DNA from: Pseudoalteromonas carrageenovora IAM 12662
Lineage (GTDB): Bacteria; Pseudomonadota; Gammaproteobacteria; Enterobacterales; Alteromonadaceae
Assembly: GCF_900239935.1 (NCBI RefSeq)
Contig: NZ_LT965928.1
Location: 3,305,520 to 3,369,519 of the forward strand
Direction of reading: 5' to 3'
Length of the DNA: 64,000 nt
Part shown: positions 44,005 to 51,475 of the stretch, piece by piece
Layout of the letters: the number at the start of each line of letters is the position of its first letter
How positions within the stretch are numbered: position 1 is the first letter of the stretch
Program-made: the position numbers and the translations under genes
Notes under the pieces: generated by a model
What the model was told of the DNA's origin: nothing
Databases searched by the model: none
The model's input: the letters and a program-made list of their open reading frames with translations, nothing else

Positions 44005-45333
44005 ATGACAACCACACACACATTTAAGGCGCTTTCAAAAGCCTTAGTATTAGCAACGAGCTGCTTATCGGCAAGTGCCGTTTTTGCTGCTCAAAACACG
44101 CCAGAGCAACTCTACCCGCCAATAACCAGCGAAGTACTTCCAGAGCTTGCTGCCAAAGGAAGTTACAGCGTTGGCGTAAAAACGCTTGATTTAGTAAACC
44201 CAGCGCAGTTTGACCCAGCAACACAAACTCAAAAAGATCGTCCTTTAAAAGTAGAAGTGTGGTATCCCGCAGCGAACACGGCAAAGGCAGCACTAACTAG
44301 TTACAGTGATGTAACACGCACAGGTAAAGCATTTACCCTACAAGCCGATGCAATGCGCGATGTAGCCGTTAATAATAAAGAGCACTACCCTGTTATTGTG
44401 CTTTCGCACGGTTATACAGGCTATCGCACCATTATGTACTACCTTGGTGAGCACTTAGCGTCGCATGGGTACATAGTTGCTGCCCTTGATCATACCGACT
44501 CAACCAATGCTGATGTTGATTTTAAAAATGCACCGTTTTCGGGCTTTTTTAGCACGCTTATTAACCGCTCTCGCGATCAGCAATTTGTTATTAATTACTT
44601 TAATGAGCAAAACAACTTTGCCAGCAAGCAAGTAGATAACAACAGCGCAGGTATTATTGGCTATTCTATGGGTGGCTATGGCGCGGTAAATACAATTGGC
44701 GGTTGTTATGACTTTAATGAGCAAACAACAGCAATGTTTACGGGCATGAAAGACCCAGCACAAATTAAACAAGTTCAGCAATTACTAAATAGCTGTGCTG
44801 GTGGGCAGTATAAAAACCCACAAGTAGATACACGCATAAAAGCCATGGTGGCCTTTGCACCGTGGGGCGGGCAGCATAACTTATTTAAAGCCGGTGCTAT
44901 GCAAAACATTAAAGTACCTTCGCTTTATGTAGCGGGCAGCTTAGATGATATATCGGGTTATGAAGGTATTAAAAACCTTTACAATCAAACAGGCAGCTCA
45001 GATAAGTACATGCTTACTTACAAAAATGCTCGCCATAATATTGCACCGCACCCTGCGCCTGCTATTGCACAAAGTAGTAGTGAACTAGATATTGGCCATT
45101 ACTACGAGCCATCGTGGTCTATGCGCACTCTAAACGAGACCAACAAACACTTTGTACTTGCCATGATGGATTGCCATGTAAAAGGCATTACCAGTCAATG
45201 TAAATACCTAGATTTACCACAAAACGGCGACCAGGCGGTTGTTGATGGTAAACCATTGCCACAATGGCACGGGTTTGATAATCGCTTTTCAACGGGTATG
45301 GATTGGCAACAAGCTAAACCACACACCAAATAA
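44005..45333 (+). CDS. Secreted alpha/beta hydrolase (PAF-acetylhydrolase / dienelactone-hydrolase-like)
   Basis: The 442-residue protein has a Sec signal peptide (residues 1 to about 29, ending SAVFAA), so it is exported to the periplasm or beyond. The oxyanion segment VIVLSHGYTGYRT, nucleophile Ser221 in GYSMGGYG and a late histidine in NARHNIAPHP form a plausible triad, in the order seen in platelet-activating-factor-acetylhydrolase-like and dienelactone-hydrolase-like enzymes. It follows the oxidoreductase gene by 31 bp and ends before a hairpin. It could deacylate an acylated sugar or lipid. The substrate is unknown. Confidence 0.82.
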   Translation: MTTTHTFKALSKALVLATSCLSASAVFAAQNTPEQLYPPITSEVLPELAAKGSYSVGVKTLDLVNPAQFDPATQTQKDRPLKVEVWYPAANTAKAALTSYSDVTRTGKAFTLQADAMRDVAVNNKEHYPVIVLSHGYTGYRTIMYYLGEHLASHGYIVAALDHTDSTNADVDFKNAPFSGFFSTLINRSRDQQFVINYFNEQNNFASKQVDNNSAGIIGYSMGGYGAVNTIGGCYDFNEQTTAMFTGMKDPAQIKQVQQLLNSCAGGQYKNPQVDTRIKAMVAFAPWGGQHNLFKAGAMQNIKVPSLYVAGSLDDISGYEGIKNLYNQTGSSDKYMLTYKNARHNIAPHPAPAIAQSSSELDIGHYYEPSWSMRTLNETNKHFVLAMMDCHVKGITSQCKYLDLPQNGDQAVVDGKPLPQWHGFDNRFSTGMDWQQAKPHTK

Positions 45334-45346
45334 TATTAAGTTTTAA

Positions 45347-45370
45347 GCGGCTATTTTTATATATAGCCGC
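45347..45370 (+). terminator. Hairpin after the secreted hydrolase gene
   Basis: GCGGCTAT-N8-ATAGCCGC is a perfect 8-bp inverted repeat 13 bp after the stop codon. It lacks a U-run downstream, so it may be a weak or Rho-assisted terminator, or a 3' end stabiliser. Confidence 0.5.
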
Positions 45371-45474
45371 GTTCGCGCTTAAAATAATCACAAAATAAAA
45401 CGCCTGTTATTTAAAAGAGTTAGCAAATAAAACCTGCGTGTTTATTTTTTAATCGGCTATTTTAAGAAAAAACC

Positions 45475-45502
45475 ATTGCCATTAACCTTAGTTAAAGGCA
45501 AT
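45475..45502. promoter_or_regulatory. Dyad upstream of glpK
   Basis: ATTGCC-A-TTAAC-CTTA-GTTAA-A-GGCAAT is an 11-bp inverted repeat with one A-A mismatch, 38 bp before glpK. It may be an operator or an mRNA leader hairpin. It does not resemble the E. coli GlpR operator. Confidence 0.4.
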
Positions 45503-45540
45503 CTAGTCATATATAAGATAAGATAAATAACACAAATATC

Positions 45541-47043
45541 ATGTCCAAATACATACTCTCAATTGATCAAGGAACCACAAGCTCTCGGGCCATCTTGTTT
45601 ACAAAAGATGCAGACGTCTTTGGTACAGCACAACAAGAATTTTTGCAGCATTTTCCGCAAAATGGCTGGGTAGAGCACGATCCCAACGATATTTGGCAAA
45701 CTGTGCTAAGTACAAGCCGCGAAGTGCTGGCTAAAAAAGACGTAAAGCCTGAAGAAATTATTGCTATTGGTATCACCAACCAACGCGAAACCACACTGGT
45801 ATGGAACAAAAAAACAGGCAAACCAATTTATAACGCTATTGTTTGGCAAGACCGCCGCACCAGCGCTTATTGCGAAAGTCTAAGTACTGACGAGCTTTGC
45901 CAAACGATTAGCGATAAAACAGGCCTACTACTAGACCCTTATTTTTCAGCCACTAAAGTGCGCTGGATTTTAGACAACGTAGAAGGCGCACGCGAGCAAG
46001 CCCTTGCTGGCGAACTGGCTTTTGGTACTGTTGATACTTACTTGCTTTGGCAACTAACGGGTGGCAAAGAGCACCGTACCGATGCAACTAACGCATCTCG
46101 CACTATGTTATTTAATATCCATACTCAGCAATGGGATCAAGAGTTACTCGACTTATTCGAAATTCCTGAATCTATGCTGCCACAAGTCATGGACTCAGCA
46201 GACGAGTTTGGCTCAACCAGCGAAGATATTTTTGGCGCGCCTATTCGGGTTTGTGGTATTGCCGGCGATCAGCAAGCAGCCCTTGTTGGCCATGCATGTT
46301 TTGAACAAGGTATGGCTAAAAGCACCTACGGTACGGGCTGTTTTTTAATGCTTAATACCGGCGAAAAAGCGCTCACATCTGAAAACCGCTTACTGACAAC
46401 CGTTGCATACAGGTTAAATGGTAAGCCAACTTACGCCATTGAAGGCAGTATTTTTATGGCAGGCGCCACTATGCAGTGGATTGTTGAAGGCTTAAAACTA
46501 CTAAGCCATGCCGGCGAGAGCGAGTCATTAGTAAAAGATGTACCGCTTGATCATGGGGTATTTTTAGTGCCTTCGTTTACAGGTTTAGGCGCACCGTATT
46601 GGGACCCTAACGCACGTGGTGCCATTTTAGGTTTAACGCGCGACTCAGGCATTAGCACCATTGTTGCTGCTGCGTTGCAATCGGTGGGTTATCAAACCAA
46701 AGATTTACAAAAAGCAATGGAACGTGATGGCCTTCGCCCAAGCGTGTTGCGTGTAGATGGCGGTATGGTTAAAAATAACTGGGTGCTTACCTTTTTATCT
46801 AACATTTTAGGTGCAACCGTAGAGCGCCCAACAGTGACCGAAACCACCTCTTTAGGCGTAGCATACTTAGCAGGCTTACAAACAGGTATTTACGAGTCGA
46901 CTGAGCAGTTGGCAAAAATGTGGACCTGTGACCGTCGTTTTGAGCCAACAATGAGCGCCGATGAGCGTAACGATTTATACGCAAAATGGCAGCACTGTGT
47001 AGCGCAAGTTCGTTTATCTAGTGACGATTGCCAACAACAGTAA
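45541..47043 (+). CDS. glpK: Glycerol kinase
   Basis: GlpK phosphorylates glycerol to sn-glycerol 3-phosphate. The 500-residue protein starts [20 protein letters not shown] (phosphate-binding loop) and has [22 protein letters not shown], and the ATP-binding region with [13 protein letters not shown]. No glycerol facilitator (glpF) or glpR is nearby. It lies between the gal genes and glpD, unusual for a glp operon, which fits co-use of galactose and glycerol. Confidence 0.97.
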   Translation: MSKYILSIDQGTTSSRAILFTKDADVFGTAQQEFLQHFPQNGWVEHDPNDIWQTVLSTSREVLAKKDVKPEEIIAIGITNQRETTLVWNKKTGKPIYNAIVWQDRRTSAYCESLSTDELCQTISDKTGLLLDPYFSATKVRWILDNVEGAREQALAGELAFGTVDTYLLWQLTGGKEHRTDATNASRTMLFNIHTQQWDQELLDLFEIPESMLPQVMDSADEFGSTSEDIFGAPIRVCGIAGDQQAALVGHACFEQGMAKSTYGTGCFLMLNTGEKALTSENRLLTTVAYRLNGKPTYAIEGSIFMAGATMQWIVEGLKLLSHAGESESLVKDVPLDHGVFLVPSFTGLGAPYWDPNARGAILGLTRDSGISTIVAAALQSVGYQTKDLQKAMERDGLRPSVLRVDGGMVKNNWVLTFLSNILGATVERPTVTETTSLGVAYLAGLQTGIYESTEQLAKMWTCDRRFEPTMSADERNDLYAKWQHCVAQVRLSSDDCQQQ

Positions 47044-47049
47044 AAACCA

Positions 47050-47070
47050 GCCGCTAATTAAGTTAGCGGC
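47050..47070 (+). terminator. Hairpin after glpK
   Basis: GCCGCTAA-N5-TTAGCGGC is a perfect 8-bp stem 7 bp after the glpK stop codon. It has only a short T stretch after it, so termination may be partial, and glpD has its own upstream region. Confidence 0.5.
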
Positions 47071-47210
47071 TTATAGAACACCTTTAAGGCTAGTCAAATA
47101 GCGCATTGTACACAGGGTGTTTTTAAAAAGATCAGGATTAAAAATTAACAAGCAAAAAGCGCGGTTATCTATTGTCAAATAAGAGCCACCGCTTTATGAT
47201 GCTATATGTC

Positions 47211-47229
47211 TTATTTATATTACAAATAA
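47211..47229. promoter_or_regulatory. Palindromic operator-like site upstream of glpD
   Basis: TTATTTAT-ATT-ACAAATAA matches the TonB-receptor site at 16 of 19 positions and is itself a palindrome with one mismatch. It ends 13 bp before the glpD start codon, just ahead of the ribosome-binding site. The AT-rich background lowers confidence. Confidence 0.4.
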
Positions 47230-47242
47230 AAAGGTTAGCTCG

Positions 47243-48748
47243 GTGGAATTAGCAGATAACGAATATGACTTACTAGTCATCGGTGGCGGAGTAAACGGCA
47301 CCGGAATAGCAGCTGATGCAGCAGGCAGAGGATTAAAAGTACTTTTGTGCGAACAATCAGATTTAGCCTGCGCAACGTCTTCAAACAGTTCAAAGCTGAT
47401 CCACGGTGGTTTGCGCTACCTCGAGCATTACGAGTTTAGATTAGTAAAAGAAGCGCTAGCTGAACGTGAAGTGCTACTTAAAAATGCACCTCACATTATG
47501 TGGCCGCTAACCTTTAGACTTCCACATCAAAAACACCTGCGCCCTGCGTGGATGATTCGCATTGGCCTATTTATGTACGACAACCTAGCTAAGCGCGAGA
47601 CGCTTGCAGGCTCTCGTGGTATTAAGTTTGGTGAAAACAGCGTGTTAGAGCCTTCAATTACCAAAGGTTTTGAATACTCTGATGGTTGGGTTGATGACTC
47701 TCGTTTAGTTGTTTTAAACGCGCTGGCGGCTCAAAACAAAGGCGCTACCATTGCTACGCAAACTAAGTGTGTAAACGCTAAACGCGAGCAAGACAAATGG
47801 CAAGTGACGCTAGAGCAACAAAATAGTAAGGCTAAATATACTATTTCGGCTAAAGGTATAGTTAATGCTGCAGGCCCTTGGGTTGCTAAGTTATTTGACG
47901 AAGCACTTATTGAAAAGTCACCACAAAATATTCGACTTGTTAAAGGCAGCCACATTGTGGTGCCTCGCATTCATGATGAAAAACAAGCGTACATTTTACA
48001 AAATAAAGATCAGCGTATTGTGTTTGTTATTCCGTTTGAGGATGACTACTCACTGGTAGGCACCACCGATGTTGAACATAAAGGCGCAGCACAAGACGTT
48101 AAAATTAGTGATGAAGAAATCGATTACTTAATCGATATTACTAACAGCTACTTTAAAAACCACATTAAACGCGAAGACATAGTACATACCTTCTCAGGTG
48201 TGCGCCCATTGCTTGATGACGAGTCAGTTAATGCGCAAGCCGTAACACGCGATTATAAATTAGAGCTTTCAAGCGAAGGTAAGCAAACACCATTACTGAG
48301 TGTATTTGGCGGGAAAATTACCACTTACCGTAAACTTGCCGAGGCCGCTGTAAACAAGCTCGAAGAGTTTTACCCGCAAATGAGTGAAGCGTGGACTAAG
48401 CACTGTGCGCTTCCTGGCGGCGATTTCAGCTCGGTAGAAGCGCTTAAATCTGAACTTAGCGCTGCTTACAGTTGGTTACCAGAAGTGACTCTTAAACGCT
48501 TTGTACGTACCTACGGTACTCGTGCAAAACTAATTTTAGGTAGTGCAACACAGCTAAGCGATTTAGGCCAAGACTTTGGCCATGGTTTATTTGCAGCAGA
48601 AGTAGATTACTTACTAAATGAAGAATGGGCAGAAAACGCTTACAACATTTTGTGGCGCCGTAGCAAATTAGGGCTACGCTTTAATGACGCGCAAGTAGCG
48701 ACGCTTAAGCAATACATTGATAACAAACAAGCAGCTATAAGCGCTTAA
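47243..48748 (+). CDS. glpD: Aerobic glycerol-3-phosphate dehydrogenase
   Basis: GlpD is the FAD-dependent, membrane-associated enzyme that oxidises sn-glycerol 3-phosphate to dihydroxyacetone phosphate with electron transfer to quinone. The 501-residue protein starts at a GTG with AAGG upstream; the FAD loop is VIGGGVNGTGIAADAAGRGL. The motifs ATSSNSSKLIHGGLRYLEHYE and VFGGKITTYRKLAEAA are typical of GlpD. A regulon-type palindrome lies just upstream of the start. Confidence 0.97.
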   Translation: MELADNEYDLLVIGGGVNGTGIAADAAGRGLKVLLCEQSDLACATSSNSSKLIHGGLRYLEHYEFRLVKEALAEREVLLKNAPHIMWPLTFRLPHQKHLRPAWMIRIGLFMYDNLAKRETLAGSRGIKFGENSVLEPSITKGFEYSDGWVDDSRLVVLNALAAQNKGATIATQTKCVNAKREQDKWQVTLEQQNSKAKYTISAKGIVNAAGPWVAKLFDEALIEKSPQNIRLVKGSHIVVPRIHDEKQAYILQNKDQRIVFVIPFEDDYSLVGTTDVEHKGAAQDVKISDEEIDYLIDITNSYFKNHIKREDIVHTFSGVRPLLDDESVNAQAVTRDYKLELSSEGKQTPLLSVFGGKITTYRKLAEAAVNKLEEFYPQMSEAWTKHCALPGGDFSSVEALKSELSAAYSWLPEVTLKRFVRTYGTRAKLILGSATQLSDLGQDFGHGLFAAEVDYLLNEEWAENAYNILWRRSKLGLRFNDAQVATLKQYIDNKQAAISA

Positions 48749-48777
48749 TGACATTGCTGCTATAACAGCTTCCCGTT

Positions 48778-48811
48778 AACCCCTTTATAATTTAATCGTT
48801 ATAAAGGGGTT
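48778..48811. terminator. Bidirectional terminator between glpD and dgoK
   Basis: AACCCCTTTATAA (48778-48790) and its complement (48799-48811) form a perfect 13-bp stem with an 8-nt loop, followed on the plus strand by TTATTTTTTT. It lies between convergent genes; the last base touches the dgoK stop codon. Confidence 0.85.
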
Positions 48812-49761
48812 TATTTTTTTGACTCTAAATTAAACAGGTAATTAAAACCACTCAAAGTGGCTGTTTTAATATCAAACTCAACGCACTTAACGCCTATTTG
48901 TTTAAGCGCGGTGGTAAAACATTTATTAAGCTGCTTTGTGCCAATAACTACGACTTGTGTATCGCTTAGTAATTGCCATTCGCTAGCATGGCGTGCTGCA
49001 CGTACATCGCTGCCGATTAACACTCCCGATAAGTATGCTTTAGCTTGCACTGGCGTTAACTCTTTTGAAAGCTGGCGAGTTCTTACACTAAAAATGCCAT
49101 GCGCTAAGTTACCGCTATCGCTGCCTAGGGTCAGCTCACAACCTTGCTCAAATGCCTTAAAGTCAAACTCACCCTCTGCACAGTCATTAGGTATTAATAC
49201 GCTTTGATGGCAAAGTAAGTCATATAACTCGCCGGTCATCGCCGTTTTAAAATAGGTTATTTGCCCGTCATTTAGTAGCACCCACTTTGTGTGAGTACCC
49301 GGTAAACAAAGTAATATTTTGCCTTGCTGATACTCGGGGTTTTGCTTTAAAAAACCGAGTATTTGCAGCTCTTCCCCGCGCATAACGTCAAATAAACCAT
49401 TTTGCAGCGTGCACTTTGTGCCAGGCAATGCCTTTATGGTGTGCCTGTTGCATTCAAAAGTAACAGCCGCACTAAGCAAACCTTCTGGGTTAATTGGGCA
49501 TTCTAAATAAGGGGTTTCGTGCCAGCCAATACTTGAGGTTATTTGCCCGGCTATATAAATAGGCAAATTTCCATACTGCTGCATCCATACAGCAACAGTA
49601 TCAATTAGGGTTTGCTCAAAGTTTTGATTAGCTTTAACAACACCTAACCCATCTCTTTGCGCTAATAGTTTAAGTGTTGATTGCGCGTTTACTTCGCACA
49701 AATAAGCCCTTAAATGGCTTGTGCCCCAATCAACAGCAATAAAAAAGGTTGAAGTAGCCAA
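48811..49761 (-). CDS. dgoK: 2-dehydro-3-deoxygalactonokinase
   Basis: DgoK phosphorylates 2-keto-3-deoxy-D-galactonate in the De Ley-Doudoroff pathway of galactose or galactonate breakdown. The 316-residue protein starts with FIAVDWGTSHLRAYL (phosphate loop) and has LLCLPGTHTKWVLL and FKTAMTGELYDLL, characteristic of the family. It follows the SDR gene by 3 bp, a tight two-gene operon. The dehydratase (dgoD) and the KDPGal aldolase (dgoA) are not in the window. Confidence 0.92.
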   Translation of the reverse strand: MATSTFFIAVDWGTSHLRAYLCEVNAQSTLKLLAQRDGLGVVKANQNFEQTLIDTVAVWMQQYGNLPIYIAGQITSSIGWHETPYLECPINPEGLLSAAVTFECNRHTIKALPGTKCTLQNGLFDVMRGEELQILGFLKQNPEYQQGKILLCLPGTHTKWVLLNDGQITYFKTAMTGELYDLLCHQSVLIPNDCAEGEFDFKAFEQGCELTLGSDSGNLAHGIFSVRTRQLSKELTPVQAKAYLSGVLIGSDVRAARHASEWQLLSDTQVVVIGTKQLNKCFTTALKQIGVKCVEFDIKTATLSGFNYLFNLESKK

Positions 49762-49764
49762 GCT

Positions 49765-50544
49765 TTAAAGCCTCCCACCGTCAATTTTAATACTTTGACC
49801 GGTGATCATACTGCTTTCGTCAGCGGCTAAAAAGAGTGCTAAGTTAGCAACATCATTAGGAGTTACGAGCTTTTTAAGTGCCATGGCTTCCATCCACTTT
49901 ACTTGCTCTTCTTGTGTAAACCAGCTTGCAAGCTGACGGTCGGTGGCAACCCAGCCGGGTAGTATTGCGTTTACGCGAATACCATGTTCGCCATAATCGC
50001 GAGCCAGTGCTTTAGTCATGCCTATTAAACCCGCTTTAGCTGTTACATAACCGGCCATTTGAGGTTGTCCCATAATGGCATTAATAGAACTAAAGTTAAT
50101 AATACTGCCCGCGCCCTCGCCTTTCATAAAAGACATCGCAACTTGAGAGGCAAAAAAAGCTGGGTTTAAATTTATTTGTAAGCATTGATCCCAATCTTGT
50201 ACGGTAACGTCTTCACTTGCTTGACGACGATCATTTGCTACATTATTGACCAAAATATTAATAGTACCTAAGGCTGCGCACGCATCGACCAATGATTGCT
50301 GGAGTGTGTGTGAGTCGGTTACATCAACCTGCCTGTACCATAAATTTGCATCAGGTAATTCGCTAATTAGCGATTGTGCTGCAGCATCGTCAATATCTAT
50401 AAATGCCACTTTTGCATTTTGCTTTACAAAGGATTTAACCATTGCTCTGCCAATGCCTGATGCGCCACCCGTTATAAAAACAACTTTGCCAGAAATACTA
50501 TGATATTGAGCTAGGGTGTCCAAATTAAACTCTCCAAACAACAA
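49765..50544 (-). CDS. SDR dehydrogenase, probable D-galactose (or L-arabinose) 1-dehydrogenase
   Basis: The 259-residue SDR has the nucleotide loop TGGASGIG (residues 25-32), Asp50 after the second strand (favouring NAD), and the catalytic Ser153, Tyr166 and Lys170. The usual NNAG is replaced by NNVANDRR (100-107), a form I associate with rhizobial D-galactose dehydrogenases (NNAAND). Tight linkage to dgoK suggests oxidation of galactose to galactonolactone. It is divergent from the FadR-type regulator and probably under its control. Activity on L-arabinose or another sugar is possible. Confidence 0.82.
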   Translation of the reverse strand: MLFGEFNLDTLAQYHSISGKVVFITGGASGIGRAMVKSFVKQNAKVAFIDIDDAAAQSLISELPDANLWYRQVDVTDSHTLQQSLVDACAALGTINILVNNVANDRRQASEDVTVQDWDQCLQINLNPAFFASQVAMSFMKGEGAGSIINFSSINAIMGQPQMAGYVTAKAGLIGMTKALARDYGEHGIRVNAILPGWVATDRQLASWFTQEEQVKWMEAMALKKLVTPNDVANLALFLAADESSMITGQSIKIDGGRL

Positions 50545-50630
50545 CTTGCATCAATGTTTTGCTTATTAAAAACGCCAATAGTCGTTATAACGCACTAAAA
50601 CACTGTGTTAAAATATTTAACTGATTAAAA

Positions 50631-50679
50631 GTTTATATCATATCCTTGAGTACATTAATATGATATATGATATATAATA
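50631..50679. promoter_or_regulatory. Degenerate operator cluster between the SDR and regulator genes
   Basis: The 165-bp divergent region holds GTTTATATCATAT (50631-50643) and TATGATATATGATATATAA (50659-50677), half-sites and imperfect full sites of the 19-bp palindrome seen before galE. Their clustering next to the regulator gene fits autoregulation and control of SDR-dgoK. Confidence 0.4.
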
Positions 50680-50709
50680 AAGTAATGTTTCAATACGGAA
50701 TCCTACGCA

Positions 50710-51411
50710 ATGAAAAGCCAACCCCGTCAAAATTTAACACAACAATTAACCCATGATCTGGGCTTTGCTATTGTGCGTGGTATTTACCCTGTTAGTGAAG
50801 GACTACCGTCTGAAGCTGATTTATGTATAAAGTACGATGTGAGCCGCAGTGCAACGCGTGAAGCGGTTAAAATGCTCTCAGCTAAAGGGCTTATTTCTTC
50901 TCGTCCTAAACAAGGTATTCGTGTTTTACCAGAAAGTAGCTGGAATATGTTTGACACCGACGTACTACGTTGGATTTTAAGCAGCAAACCATCACTCTCT
51001 TTATTAAAAGAATTTACTCAAGTACGTGTAGCACTTGAACCACAAGCAGCCGCTTTAGCCGCTGTAAATGCCACAGCTGAGCAACTTGCTGAAATAGATA
51101 ACGCACTTGCTCGAATGGCCGATGCAGATGAAGGCTTGGACGATCCGCTAGAGGCAGACATTGCCTTTCATACCAGTATATTAGTGGCCAGTAATAATCG
51201 CTTTTTTGTGCAGTTAACGGAATTTATTAGCACTGCGCTGCGTGTAAGTATTCGTTACACAAACCATATTAAAGGTGTGCCAGGTGCCGATGTAGCAAAA
51301 CATGCTGATATTTTAGATACGATTAAATCACGTAATCCAGAACGCGCTAAAAAAGCAGTAGAAACTATCTTAGAAGAAGCCTTAGAGCTTATTGAATCTA
51401 AACTCGACTAA
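50710..51411 (+). CDS. FadR-subfamily GntR transcriptional regulator
   Basis: The 233-residue protein has a winged helix at about residues 10-75 (LGFAIVRGIYPVSEGLPSEA, SRSATREAVKMLSAKGLI, RPKQGIRVLP) and a C-terminal FCD ligand-binding domain with the metal ligands Asp150, His154 and His198. FCD regulators sense small acids or sugar derivatives. In enterobacteria the related DgoR controls galactonate use. Its position between dgoK/SDR and the alpha-galactosidase, together with the shared palindromes, makes it the candidate regulator of the galactoside locus. The effector is unknown. Confidence 0.9.
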   Translation: MKSQPRQNLTQQLTHDLGFAIVRGIYPVSEGLPSEADLCIKYDVSRSATREAVKMLSAKGLISSRPKQGIRVLPESSWNMFDTDVLRWILSSKPSLSLLKEFTQVRVALEPQAAALAAVNATAEQLAEIDNALARMADADEGLDDPLEADIAFHTSILVASNNRFFVQLTEFISTALRVSIRYTNHIKGVPGADVAKHADILDTIKSRNPERAKKAVETILEEALELIESKLD

Positions 51412-51432
51412 TGGCTTAAAAAAACATCATTA

Positions 51433-51460
51433 AAAAAGGGAGCTAATTAGCTCCCTTTTT
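51433..51460. terminator. Bidirectional terminator between regulator and alpha-galactosidase
   Basis: AAAAAGGGAGCTAA and its exact complement form a 28-bp perfect palindrome with A and T runs at the ends. It lies between the convergent regulator and alpha-galactosidase genes and serves both. Confidence 0.9.
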
Positions 51461-51475
51461 ACTGCTTATTATATT

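Noticed and set aside
45500..45518. Possible regulon palindrome before glpK (CATATATAAG stretch)
   Set aside because: Only part of one arm matches; the other arm matches at about 2 of 8 positions, which is expected in AT-rich DNA.
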